Assembly (NCBI RefSeq): GCF_017355785.1
Contig: NZ_JAFEWE010000013.1
Location: 1 to 64,000 of the forward strand
DNA from: Desertivirga arenae
Lineage (GTDB): Bacteria; Bacteroidota; Bacteroidia; Sphingobacteriales; Sphingobacteriaceae
Length of the DNA stretch: 64,000 bases
Direction: 5' to 3'
Part shown: one piece after another, positions 24,774 to 33,361 of the stretch
Layout: the number at the start of each line of letters is the position of its first letter
Position numbering within the stretch: position 1 is the stretch's first letter
Notes under the pieces: model-generated
Told to the model about the DNA's origin: nothing
Seen by the model: the letters and a program-made list of their open reading frames with translations, nothing else
Database searches by the model: none
Program-made: the position numbers and the translations under genes

Positions 24774-26912
24774 TTATCTCGGTACGATCTGTTTAAATAC
24801 CATCACCGATCTTCCCTCTACTGTCACGGTGTCTTTTGGAGCAAATACTTCCCCTTCCCTGGAATCGTTGATGTAACCACTATGAGTATCTATTACTTTG
24901 ATCCACTCTTTACCGTATTTTTTAGTGGGTAGTGCATACTCGATAGGCTCATAATGAGCATTGAATATTACATAGAAATGGTCATCGAGAACAGGCTCTC
25001 CTTTAGGCCCCACTGTACGGATCCCTTTACCGTTCAGGAACACACCGATCGACTTAGCGAAGTTATCTGCCCATGCCTCATCCGGCATTTCTGTTCCATC
25101 GGGCAGGAACCAGTTAATGTCTTCCACACCAATACCTTTTATCGGCTGTCCTTTAAACCAACGGCGTCTGCGGAATACGGGGTGGTGTTTACGGAAGTGG
25201 ATAAGCCTGCTGGTGAATTCCACCAAATCTTTATCTGCTTCTCCCCAATTGATCCAGGAAATTTCATTGTCCTGGCAGTAAGCATTATTATTACCGCCCT
25301 GACTTCTACCTGCTTCATCACCAGCTACCAGCATTGGTACACCCTGGGAAATGAACATGGTGGTCAGGAAATTTCTTTTTTGTTTATTCCTTAATTCTAT
25401 GATCTCCGGATCGTCTGTTGGTCCTTCCACTCCGCAGTTCCAGGAACGGTTGTGGCTGTCTCCATCATTGTTGTTTTCCCCATTGGCTTCGTTATGTTTT
25501 TCATTATAGGATACCAGGTCATGCAGGGTGAAACCGTCATGAGCTGTAATGAAGTTTATACTGGCTGTTGGTTTGCGGTAGTCATCTTTGTACAAGTCTG
25601 AACTTCCGGTAAATCTTTCTGCAAATTCACCCAGTACACTTTCTTCTCCGCGCCAGTAGTCACGTATACAATCACGGTACATACCGTTCCATTCTGCCCA
25701 TCCCGGAGGGAATTTTCCTACCTGATAGCCTCCTTCTCCGATATCCCATGGTTCGGCAATTAGTTTTACCTGTGAGATCACGGGATCCTGGTGAATGATA
25801 TCAAAGAACGCACTTAGGCGGTGTACTTCATGAAGTTCGCGTGCCAATGTAGAGGCAAGGTCAAAGCGAAAGCCATCCACATGCATCTCCAGGATCCAGT
25901 ATCGTAAGCTGTCCATGATTAAGCGTAAGACATTAGGAAGGTTAGCGTTGAGTGTATTTCCACAACCTGTATAGTCCATGTAATAACGCTTGTTGTCGTC
26001 TACCAGGCGATAATAGGAAGCGTTATCAATCCCGCGGAAGCTCAGCGAAGGCCCCATCTGATTCCCTTCAGCTGTGTGATTGTACACCACGTCAAGGATC
26101 ACTTCAATTCCTGCTTTATGCAGTTCCTTCACCATGTTTTTGAACTCTATCACCTGCTCTCCCTGTGTACCACTACTGGAGTAACGCACATCAGGGGCAA
26201 AGAATCCGATAGTATTATATCCCCAATAATTAGTGAGATCTTTTTCGAACAAGTACCGGTCGCGCACGAACTGGTGTACGGGGAGGAGCTCAATAGCCGT
26301 AATTCCAAGCTTTTTCAGGTACTTGATCGTCACGGGATGTGCAATAGCGGCATAACTGCCCTTTATCTCTTCCGGAATATCCGGATTCATTTGTGTAAAA
26401 CCTTTTACATGCGCTTCATAGATGATCGATTTATGATAGGAGACCTTAGGCGCCACATCCCCTTCCCAGTCAAAGTTTGGGTCGATTACAACACTTTTAG
26501 GAATGTACGGAGCACTGTCGCTTTGACTGAAACTCAGATCTTCGTCAGGATGTCCCATCTCATAAGGGAAAAGGGAATCGTGCCACTGTACTGTACCGGC
26601 AATTGCTTTTGCATAAGGGTCAATCAAAAGTTTGTTAGGGTTGAACCGATGACCCTCCGAAGGCTCGTAGGGCCCATGCACGCGGTACCCGTACAATTGG
26701 CCCGGCTTCATGTCAGGAATGTATACATGCCAAACGTGGTGGGTCCGCTCCTGGATCTTTATCCGGTCGCTTTCTTTTGAATCGTCATTGCTGTCAAATA
26801 AGCACAGGTCTACACCTGTAGCGTTCTCCGCGTATATAGAAAAGTTGACACCTTTTCCGTCCCAGGTAGCTCCGAGCGGATAGGGACTTCCAGGATATAT
26901 TAGTCTGCTCAT
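24774..26912 (-). CDS. glgX: Glycogen debranching enzyme (GlgX/TreX, isoamylase type)
   Basis: The protein has 712 residues, normal for GlgX/TreX. The CBM48 domain is at about 10-110 (YPLGATWDGKGVNFSIYAENATGVDLCLFD), then the GH13 barrel: EAHVKGFTQ, DVVYNHTAEGNQMGPSLSFRG, nucleophile DGFRFDLAST, acid/base LIAEPWDIGEGGYQVG and site TAHDGFTLHDLVSYNEKHN. It cleaves alpha-1,6 branch points of glycogen to free linear maltodextrins. As first gene of the operon with treZ and treY/malQ it plays the TreX role, feeding trehalose synthesis. It diverges from mutL across 187 bases, where I could not identify its promoter with confidence. Confidence 0.93.
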   Translation of the reverse strand: MSRLIYPGSPYPLGATWDGKGVNFSIYAENATGVDLCLFDSNDDSKESDRIKIQERTHHVWHVYIPDMKPGQLYGYRVHGPYEPSEGHRFNPNKLLIDPYAKAIAGTVQWHDSLFPYEMGHPDEDLSFSQSDSAPYIPKSVVIDPNFDWEGDVAPKVSYHKSIIYEAHVKGFTQMNPDIPEEIKGSYAAIAHPVTIKYLKKLGITAIELLPVHQFVRDRYLFEKDLTNYWGYNTIGFFAPDVRYSSSGTQGEQVIEFKNMVKELHKAGIEVILDVVYNHTAEGNQMGPSLSFRGIDNASYYRLVDDNKRYYMDYTGCGNTLNANLPNVLRLIMDSLRYWILEMHVDGFRFDLASTLARELHEVHRLSAFFDIIHQDPVISQVKLIAEPWDIGEGGYQVGKFPPGWAEWNGMYRDCIRDYWRGEESVLGEFAERFTGSSDLYKDDYRKPTASINFITAHDGFTLHDLVSYNEKHNEANGENNNDGDSHNRSWNCGVEGPTDDPEIIELRNKQKRNFLTTMFISQGVPMLVAGDEAGRSQGGNNNAYCQDNEISWINWGEADKDLVEFTSRLIHFRKHHPVFRRRRWFKGQPIKGIGVEDINWFLPDGTEMPDEAWADNFAKSIGVFLNGKGIRTVGPKGEPVLDDHFYVIFNAHYEPIEYALPTKKYGKEWIKVIDTHSGYINDSREGEVFAPKDTVTVEGRSVMVFKQIVPR

Positions 26913-27083
26913 ATTGGCTATAAAATGAAAAATCAGTACGAAATGTTTTACAGTTATGCAAGGCTTTTTTGCAGAATTTGAAAACAGGTGTTTATAGCGA
27001 AAAGGGGAGCGTATAAAAACCTGGGAATAAAGAATTGATCAGCAGTTTTACAGCACGATCCTTAATTCCCCTTTTATTTTAAT

Positions 27084-27091
27084 TAATTTTG
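27084..27091 (+). promoter_or_regulatory. TAnnTTTG -7 box of mutL
   Basis: TAATTTTG matches the Bacteroidetes -7 consensus exactly and ends eight bases before the mutL ATG, which would leave a 5' leader of only a few bases. No clear -33 TTG was seen. Confidence 0.55.
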
Positions 27092-27099
27092 CTTCGATT

Positions 27100-28965
27100 A
27101 TGTCGGATATTATACAGCTTTTACCAGATTCGGTAGCCAACCAGATTGCAGCAGGGGAAGTAGTGCAGCGGCCCGCATCGGCAGTAAAGGAACTTCTGGA
27201 AAACTCAATTGATGCCGGGGCTTCTAAGATACAACTCATTGTAAAAGAAGCGGGAAAGTCTTTACTTCAGGTAACTGATGATGGATGCGGTATGAGTATT
27301 ACCGACGCACGCATGTGTTTTGAAAGGCATGCAACCTCTAAGATCAAACAGGCTACAGACCTTTTTGCCATCCGTACCATGGGGTTCAGAGGCGAAGCAA
27401 TGGCCTCGATCGCTGCTATCGCCCAGGTGGAGCTAAAAACCAGACGGCATGAGGACGAGCTGGGAACGCTTATTTGTATAGAAGGTTCTGAAGTAGTTAA
27501 GCAGGAACCTGTGTCAGCGCAGCCCGGTACGTCTATTTGTGTGAAGAACCTGTTCTATAATATTCCAGCCAGAAGGAATTTTCTCAAGGCAAACTCGGTT
27601 GAACTAAGGCATATCATTGACGAGTTTCAGCGTGTTGCCCTGGCTCATCCGGAGATCTTTTTTACCTTCCATTCTGATGGCAATGAAATTTTTCACCTGC
27701 CTAAAGCCACATTGAAGCAACGAATAGTCCATCTTTTTGGAAATTCTTATAATCAGAAGCTGGTTCCGGTAGAGGAAGATACCACTATCATCAATTTAAA
27801 GGGCTTTGTAGGCAAACCGGAATTCGCCAAGCGAACCCGAGGTGAACAGTTTTTCTTCGTGAACAAGCGTTTTATTAGGGACCCTTATCTGAACCATGCC
27901 ATATTAACGGCCTTTGAAGATTTGCTTCCGGAAGAAACTTACCCTCTGTATGTACTCTTTATCGAAATAGATCCATCCAAGATCGATATAAACGTGCATC
28001 CTACAAAGACAGAGATCAAGTACCAGGACGAGAAGTCGATCTATGCGATCATTCGCTCTGCTGTAAAACGCTCTCTGGGGCAATATAATATTACACCGAC
28101 AATCGACTTTGACCAGGAAACGGGTTTCAGTCACATGATCTCTCAAAAGGCTCCTGAAGATATTATTCCTCCGCAGATCACCTTCAATCCTGATTTTAAT
28201 CCATTTGCAGCTGATCAGAAGCAAGCGCGTGGCACTTCTTCAACTTCCTCTTCCTACTTTGAACGCGGCTTTGGTTCTGAAAAGAAGGACGTGAGCAAGA
28301 ATTGGGGTTCATTGTATGAGATCGTTGAATCTCCAGTAGCGGAACAACAGCAAATAGAACTGGAGCCTGAGATTGAGAAAAAGAGCCATAAAACCAGCGA
28401 TCGTCAAATATTTCAGCTGCATAACCGTTTTATTATTTCACAGATCCGTTCAGGCTTTATGCTTATAGATCAGCAGGGGGCACATGAACGTGTTTTGTAC
28501 GAGCGTTTCCTGCAGCAGCTCGACACGCATAAAGGGGCGAGTCAGCAAAGCTTGTTTCCGCAGACGGTGACTTTAAGTGCAGTAGATTTTGAGCTGGTTC
28601 GAGAACTGCTTCCGGATATACAGTCGCTCGGTTTTCAGGTACGTGAGTTTGGTAAGAATACCGTAGTTGTGGAAGGGATACCTGCTGATATAAGTGCAAA
28701 TGTGAGCGAGGTGGAAATGCTTGAACATTTGATAGAGGGTTTTAAAAACAATTTTACGCTCTTGAAATTAAATAAGCGTGATAACCTGGCCCGTACGCTT
28801 GCCCGAAATGCAGCTATTAAGGCCGGAACACCGTTATCGCAGGAGGAAATGAACAATCTCATCGATCAGTTATTCGCCTGCGAAATGCCTAATTCGTCCA
28901 TTTCCGGGAAACCGGTTGTTATCACTTATGCCATGGACGATCTTTTACAGAAATTTGAAAAATAA
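27100..28965 (+). CDS. mutL: DNA mismatch repair protein MutL
   Basis: The protein has 621 residues. The N-terminal GHKL ATPase shows IAAGEVVQRPASAVKELLENSIDAGA, DDGCGM, RHATSKI and TMGFRGEA, and is followed by the transducer domain with DINVHPTK. A variable linker spans about 370-430. The C-terminal dimerisation domain holds QLHNRFIISQI, IDQQGAHERV and near the end a CEMPNSS segment. A DQHAAHER-type endonuclease motif (DQHA-x2-E-x4-E) is replaced by DQQGAHERVLYE, so the acidic residues remain but the first His is missing; whether it nicks DNA is open. MutL couples mismatch recognition by MutS to strand removal. It heads a run of four genes on the plus strand (two rhomboids and an EEP protein follow). 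Confidence 0.96.
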   Translation: MSDIIQLLPDSVANQIAAGEVVQRPASAVKELLENSIDAGASKIQLIVKEAGKSLLQVTDDGCGMSITDARMCFERHATSKIKQATDLFAIRTMGFRGEAMASIAAIAQVELKTRRHEDELGTLICIEGSEVVKQEPVSAQPGTSICVKNLFYNIPARRNFLKANSVELRHIIDEFQRVALAHPEIFFTFHSDGNEIFHLPKATLKQRIVHLFGNSYNQKLVPVEEDTTIINLKGFVGKPEFAKRTRGEQFFFVNKRFIRDPYLNHAILTAFEDLLPEETYPLYVLFIEIDPSKIDINVHPTKTEIKYQDEKSIYAIIRSAVKRSLGQYNITPTIDFDQETGFSHMISQKAPEDIIPPQITFNPDFNPFAADQKQARGTSSTSSSYFERGFGSEKKDVSKNWGSLYEIVESPVAEQQQIELEPEIEKKSHKTSDRQIFQLHNRFIISQIRSGFMLIDQQGAHERVLYERFLQQLDTHKGASQQSLFPQTVTLSAVDFELVRELLPDIQSLGFQVREFGKNTVVVEGIPADISANVSEVEMLEHLIEGFKNNFTLLKLNKRDNLARTLARNAAIKAGTPLSQEEMNNLIDQLFACEMPNSSISGKPVVITYAMDDLLQKFEK

Positions 28966-28993
28966 AAGGCCGTGAAAAACGGTATTATATTAA

Positions 28994-29716
28994 ATGAACA
29001 GCTACAGATCATCTCCTCTTGATAATATTCCTCCGGTTGTAAAGAACCTGTTAATAATAAATGTTATTTTCTTCATTGCGACTCTGGTGATCAGAAGGGG
29101 CGGGGATATGATCCTGGTGGACCTTTTAGGCGTTCATTATTTTGATTCCCCCAAATTTAGAATCTGGCAGCCCATCTCGTATATGTTTATGCATAGTCCC
29201 ACCGACTATTTCCATATACTATTCAATATGTTTGCTTTATACAGCTTAGGGGCTGCTATAGAATACGTTCTTGGTTCAAAAAGATTTTTAAATTTCTACC
29301 TCCTTACAGGGTTAGGCGCCTTAGCGCTTCAAATGGCAATTCAGGCTTTTGAAGTGTATTCATTAACGGGGGGAATAACTATAAATCCAGAGACTTATCA
29401 ATCTCCAGATCAGTCAGCCCTTCAAAAATTGGGAGAGATTTATTATGGCCCTATGTTAGGTGCCTCAGGTGCAATTTTTGGTATATTTATCGCGTTTGGA
29501 ATGCTCTTTCCAAATGCAGAATTGTTTATTATGCTGATACCAATACCGGTTAAAGCAAAATATATAATGCCTGTATACGTGTTAATAGAGCTGTTCTTAG
29601 GAGTGAGACAGTTTGCAGGTGATTCAGTTGCTCACTTTGCACACCTTGGAGGAGCATTATTCGGTTTTATATTGATTAAACTTTGGGGGATCAGACGTCC
29701 CGGAGGGTTTTTATGA
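28994..29716 (+). CDS. Rhomboid family intramembrane serine protease (first of two)
   Basis: The protein has 240 residues and about six or seven hydrophobic segments. Rhomboid hallmarks are present: HILFNMFALYSLG in the second helix, the nucleophile motif GASGAIFG near residue 158, and the catalytic His in FAHLGGALFG near the C-terminus. It should cut substrates within or next to the inner membrane. It starts 28 bases after mutL; the gap contains a small CCGT/ACGG hairpin. Its stop overlaps the start of the second rhomboid gene by four bases, so the two are translationally coupled. The substrate is unknown. Confidence 0.9.
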   Translation: MNSYRSSPLDNIPPVVKNLLIINVIFFIATLVIRRGGDMILVDLLGVHYFDSPKFRIWQPISYMFMHSPTDYFHILFNMFALYSLGAAIEYVLGSKRFLNFYLLTGLGALALQMAIQAFEVYSLTGGITINPETYQSPDQSALQKLGEIYYGPMLGASGAIFGIFIAFGMLFPNAELFIMLIPIPVKAKYIMPVYVLIELFLGVRQFAGDSVAHFAHLGGALFGFILIKLWGIRRPGGFL

Positions 29717-30576
29717 ACAGATCTGTAGTTAGTGATTTATGGTATAAAATGGTACATTCGGGAAGCCGGATGAACTTTTTTATTGGTATTAATACCATTA
29801 TTTTCTTGTTCTTTGCGGTGGTTAATGTTGTGGAGTTCCTTTTCCGCATGGAAACTGGAATTCTTCCTTTTCTGAAAGTCAACCTGGCTTTACCCGCATT
29901 TTTACCATCACTGCTCTATAAGTTCTGGACCTTGTTCACGTACATGTTCGTTCACGAGGACTTTCTGCATTTTATCTTCAATATGTTAGCCTTGTACTGG
30001 TTCGGCCGGATCTTCGAAGATTTTCTAAATGCAAGGCAGTTTACCTTCACCTATATCGCTGGCGGAATAGTAGGAGGCTTATTATTTATTCTCTTCTATA
30101 ATGTTTTCCCAGGCTATCAGGAAACCCTCCCATACGCTACTGTTGTAGGTGCTTCTGCTTGTGTAATGGCAATAATTGTTGCCACGGCTACTCTGCTTCC
30201 TGATTATAATCTACACTTATTGATCTTTGGAAGTGTTCAGCTGAAGTATCTTGCCTTAGTTTACATCTTGATCGATATTATTGGTATGGCTGGTCTTAAC
30301 GCAGGGGGAGCTATCGCCCACCTTGGAGGTGCCTTGCTTGGCTTTGTTTATATTAAACAACTAAAGGCAGGGAATGACTGGAGTAAGACCTTTCAGCGCA
30401 AACCTAGATTGAAAGTAGTTCACCGGGAAAAAGTCACTTCAAGGGTTATAAATGACATTCCCGAACAGGAAGTGATAGACAGGATACTTGACAAGATCTC
30501 ACAAAAAGGATATCAGAGCTTAACAAAGCAGGAAAAGGAATTGCTTTTTAAGGCTAGCAACAAGAATGAGGAGTAA
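29713..30576 (+). CDS. Rhomboid family protease with DUF6576-like tail (second of two)
   Basis: I place the start at 29713, where GGAGGG precedes an ATGA overlap with the stop of the first rhomboid gene; an upstream in-frame start at 29683 would lie inside that gene. This gives 287 residues. Motifs are HFIFNMLALYWFGR, the nucleophile motif GASACVMA (the usual last Gly of GASG is Ala) and AHLGGALLG. After the membrane part a soluble tail of about 65 residues ends in a helical segment (VIDRILDKISQKGYQSLTKQ) that resembles the DUF6576 tails of Bacteroidetes rhomboids. It may form a pair with the first copy. Confidence 0.87.
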   Translation: MNRSVVSDLWYKMVHSGSRMNFFIGINTIIFLFFAVVNVVEFLFRMETGILPFLKVNLALPAFLPSLLYKFWTLFTYMFVHEDFLHFIFNMLALYWFGRIFEDFLNARQFTFTYIAGGIVGGLLFILFYNVFPGYQETLPYATVVGASACVMAIIVATATLLPDYNLHLLIFGSVQLKYLALVYILIDIIGMAGLNAGGAIAHLGGALLGFVYIKQLKAGNDWSKTFQRKPRLKVVHREKVTSRVINDIPEQEVIDRILDKISQKGYQSLTKQEKELLFKASNKNEE

Positions 30577-31690
30577 AACCAGGAAAAAAGGATCGTCTAT
30601 AGGGTACTTTAGTAAAAGCATCTTTGTGCTTAATACTATCGCTGCTGTTACTTTGCTCTTAAGCTATCTGGCCGCATTCATAAATCCTCAGTCCTTCTGG
30701 CCCTTTGCATTCTTTGGTTTAGCCTATCCATTTCTCCTCCTGATCAACATTGCTTTTGTAGTATACTGGCTTTTCCGGAAAGCGAAATATTCACTGCTCT
30801 CCCTGGCTGTTATCCTTATTGGCTGGAAGTTTGTAACAGGAAATATCGGTTTCAGAGGCTCCACCGGTATCCAAGTTCCTAAATCATCCCAGAATTTCAT
30901 ACGTGTTCTAACCTGGAATGCTCATTATTTTAAGAAGTTCGACTCTCAGAACGATAAGATCGTAAAGGATCAGATGCTGGATGTGATCAGGAACGAACAG
31001 CCGGATGTTCTATGTATACAGGAGTTTTATTCCAGGAAGAAGGGCGAATTCAATATCAGAAAATCAGTGTTAGAGATCTTAAACACCGAGCATTATTACC
31101 TGGAGAACATCATGGCTAATGATTATGAAGGAATTGGGTTAGCTATTTTCTCAAAGTATAAGGTCAGGAACAAAGGCCAGATCGTATTCCCTAATACCGA
31201 CGCAGGTAATCAGGTGATCTATGCTGATTTTAAAGTCAATAATAAGAGCTTCAGGATCTATTGTGTACATCTTCAGTCGATCAAATTTCAGCCTGAGGAC
31301 TACGACTACCTCAAGGAAGTTAAACAGGCCAACGCGAATGCCGAGTCTTCGAAACGTATTGGGAGCCGCTTGAAAAATGCATTTCTTAAAAGGGCTGAAC
31401 AGGCCAAAATATTGAGGAGACATGCATTGGACAGTGGTCTGCCGTATCTTATTGCAGGTGATTTTAATGATACTCCTGCATCTTACACCGTTAATACGCT
31501 TAGTAAAGGCATTAAAAATAGCTTCAGGGAAAAAGGTAGTGGGTTTGGGGTAACTTATAACGGAGACTTCCCGAATTTTCAGATCGACTACATCCTTGCG
31601 TCGAATGATTTTAATGTTAAAAACTACTGTATCATACCTAAAAAGCTCTCCGATCATTATCCTGTTCGTTCGGACATGGAGCTTAAATAA
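30566..31690 (+). CDS. Membrane-anchored endonuclease/exonuclease/phosphatase (EEP) family protein
   Basis: The protein has 374 residues. Residues about 15-95 contain three hydrophobic helices, and the rest is an EEP domain facing the periplasm or cytosol. Catalytic motifs are TWNAHYF near 115, IQEF near 151 (metal-binding Glu), AGDFND near 298, DYILAS and the final SDHYPV near 361 (catalytic Asp-His). Known members hydrolyse phosphodiesters in nucleic acids, phosphoinositides or sphingomyelin; the substrate here cannot be named. Its start overlaps the end of the second rhomboid gene by 11 bases, so it is the last gene of the mutL-rhomboid-rhomboid run. Confidence 0.87.
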   Translation: MRSKTRKKGSSIGYFSKSIFVLNTIAAVTLLLSYLAAFINPQSFWPFAFFGLAYPFLLLINIAFVVYWLFRKAKYSLLSLAVILIGWKFVTGNIGFRGSTGIQVPKSSQNFIRVLTWNAHYFKKFDSQNDKIVKDQMLDVIRNEQPDVLCIQEFYSRKKGEFNIRKSVLEILNTEHYYLENIMANDYEGIGLAIFSKYKVRNKGQIVFPNTDAGNQVIYADFKVNNKSFRIYCVHLQSIKFQPEDYDYLKEVKQANANAESSKRIGSRLKNAFLKRAEQAKILRRHALDSGLPYLIAGDFNDTPASYTVNTLSKGIKNSFREKGSGFGVTYNGDFPNFQIDYILASNDFNVKNYCIIPKKLSDHYPVRSDMELK

Positions 31691-31736
31691 TCTGTTTTAG
31701 CCGGATTTCATCACCGCATTTATTTCCCTATTTTAT

Positions 31737-31744
31737 TAAGTTTG
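31737..31744 (+). promoter_or_regulatory. TAnnTTTG -7 box abutting the cysS start
   Basis: TAAGTTTG is an exact -7 consensus match and ends four bases (CAGA) before the cysS ATG, implying a leaderless or near-leaderless transcript. No convincing -33 box was found. Confidence 0.6.
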
Positions 31745-31748
31745 CAGA

Positions 31749-33209
31749 ATGACTAACAGCCTTGTTATTTATAATACGCTTACCCGTACAAAAGAAAAGT
31801 TTGAGCCTTTAAATCCTCCTTTTGTGGGTATGTATGTATGTGGTCCGACTGTTTACAGCGATGTGCACTTGGGAAATTGCCGCACCTTTGTTTCCTTCGA
31901 TCTGATCAATCGTTACCTTTTGCACCTTGGCTATAAGGTAAGATATGTCCGCAATATAACGGATGCCGGACACCTGGAGGGTGACAGGGATGAGGGAGAT
32001 GATAAGTTCTCTAAAAAAGCAAGGCTGGAGCAATTAGAACCCATGGAAATTGTACAGCGTTACACGATCGGTTTTCATGATGTAATGCGATTATTTAATA
32101 CGCTGCCTCCAAGTATAGAGCCCACCGCTACCGGTCATATCGCTGAGCAGATCGAGATGGTGAAGCAGATCATAGATAATGGCTTCGCTTACGAGCGGGA
32201 GGGAACGGTGTATTTCGATGTGGAAAAGTACTCTCAGGGTAATAACTATACCATTCTGACCAATCGTAATCTCGAAGAACTTCTTGCTAATACCCGCGAT
32301 TTGGGTGGGCAGGATGAGAAAAAAGGCCGCCTGGATTTTGCCCTTTGGATAAAAGCAAAGCCCGAGCATATCATGCGCTGGCCTTCTCCCTGGGGATGGG
32401 GATTTCCGGGATGGCATATTGAATGTTCTGCTATGAGCAGTAAGTACCTGGGCGATGTTTTTGATATACATGGAGGCGGAATGGACCTCGCGGCAACACA
32501 CCATACTAATGAAATTGCACAGTCGCAAGCTTGTAATCATACCTCTCCAGCTAAATACTGGATGCATACCAATATGCTAACTGTTAATGGTGCCCGTATG
32601 TCAAAATCGGCAGGAAATGGTTTTCTTCCGCATGAATTGTTCACAGGAAGCCACCCGTTGTTGCAAAAGGGCTATTCGCCAATGACTGTTCGATTTTTTA
32701 TGCTGCAGGCCCATTATCGTAGTACCCTGGATTTCTCAAATGAAGCCCTGGAAGCGTCAGATAAAGGGTTTAAACGACTGATGAATGCTATTGATCTTTT
32801 GGATAAGCTTAAGCCTTCAGCTACATCAAACGTTCAGGTGGGAGACCTTAAACAAGCCTGTTATGATGCGATGAACGACGACTTTAACAGTCCTGTAGTA
32901 ATCGCACAGCTATTCGAGGCCGCCCGGATCATTAATGGTGTCTATGATGGTAAGGCTCAGGCTACCCAAGAAGATATCGAGGCATTAAAATCCCTGATGG
33001 ATGACTTTGTGTACGATGTATTGGGTTTGAAGGTGGAGAAGGCCGAAACAGACGATATTGGCAAGATCATGGAATTTATCATCCAGCTTCGTTCGGAGGC
33101 CAAGGCGAATAAGGATTACCTAACCTCTGATAAGATTAGAAATGGTCTTCAGGATCTGGGCATTCAGCTAAAAGATAGTAAAGAGGGCACAACCTGGACA
33201 AAGGCTTAA
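31749..33209 (+). CDS. cysS: Cysteinyl-tRNA synthetase
   Basis: The protein has 486 residues, the usual bacterial length. It shows the class I HIGH-like motif in VCGPTVYSDVHLGNCRT, zinc ligands around Cys in MYVCGPT, WHIECSAMS and the HHTNEIAQS His/Glu pair, and the KMSKS motif as ARMSKSAGN. It charges tRNA-Cys with cysteine in the cytosol. The gene is flanked by a TAnnTTTG box that ends four bases before the ATG. Cysteine is also the last substrate in bacillithiol synthesis, a pathway present in this window, but no regulatory link is visible. Confidence 0.97.
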   Translation: MTNSLVIYNTLTRTKEKFEPLNPPFVGMYVCGPTVYSDVHLGNCRTFVSFDLINRYLLHLGYKVRYVRNITDAGHLEGDRDEGDDKFSKKARLEQLEPMEIVQRYTIGFHDVMRLFNTLPPSIEPTATGHIAEQIEMVKQIIDNGFAYEREGTVYFDVEKYSQGNNYTILTNRNLEELLANTRDLGGQDEKKGRLDFALWIKAKPEHIMRWPSPWGWGFPGWHIECSAMSSKYLGDVFDIHGGGMDLAATHHTNEIAQSQACNHTSPAKYWMHTNMLTVNGARMSKSAGNGFLPHELFTGSHPLLQKGYSPMTVRFFMLQAHYRSTLDFSNEALEASDKGFKRLMNAIDLLDKLKPSATSNVQVGDLKQACYDAMNDDFNSPVVIAQLFEAARIINGVYDGKAQATQEDIEALKSLMDDFVYDVLGLKVEKAETDDIGKIMEFIIQLRSEAKANKDYLTSDKIRNGLQDLGIQLKDSKEGTTWTKA

Positions 33210-33218
33210 CATTTTGGA

Positions 33219-33257
33219 GTATCCTAAGGATGGATCTATTTATCATCTTTAGGATAC
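33219..33257 (+). terminator. Hairpin after cysS, weak terminator
   Basis: GTATCCTAAgGATG pairs with CATCtTTAGGATAC (one mismatch) around an 11-base loop. No T-run follows directly; a second small stem, CTACTT/AAGTAG, lies at 33283-33298. It probably marks the 3' end of the cysS mRNA. Confidence 0.55.
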
Positions 33258-33361
33258 CTCACCTTCCTGACAAAACAATTTTCTACTTTTTGAAGTAGTA
33301 TCTTTCAAATAAGATAAACCCTCCTGGCTCGTTTGTCTTCTATGATGAAATTTTAGTCTTA

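Noticed and set aside
26076-26780. 234-codon plus-strand frame opposite glgX
   Set aside because: Antisense shadow of a strongly conserved GH13 coding region; no family resemblance.
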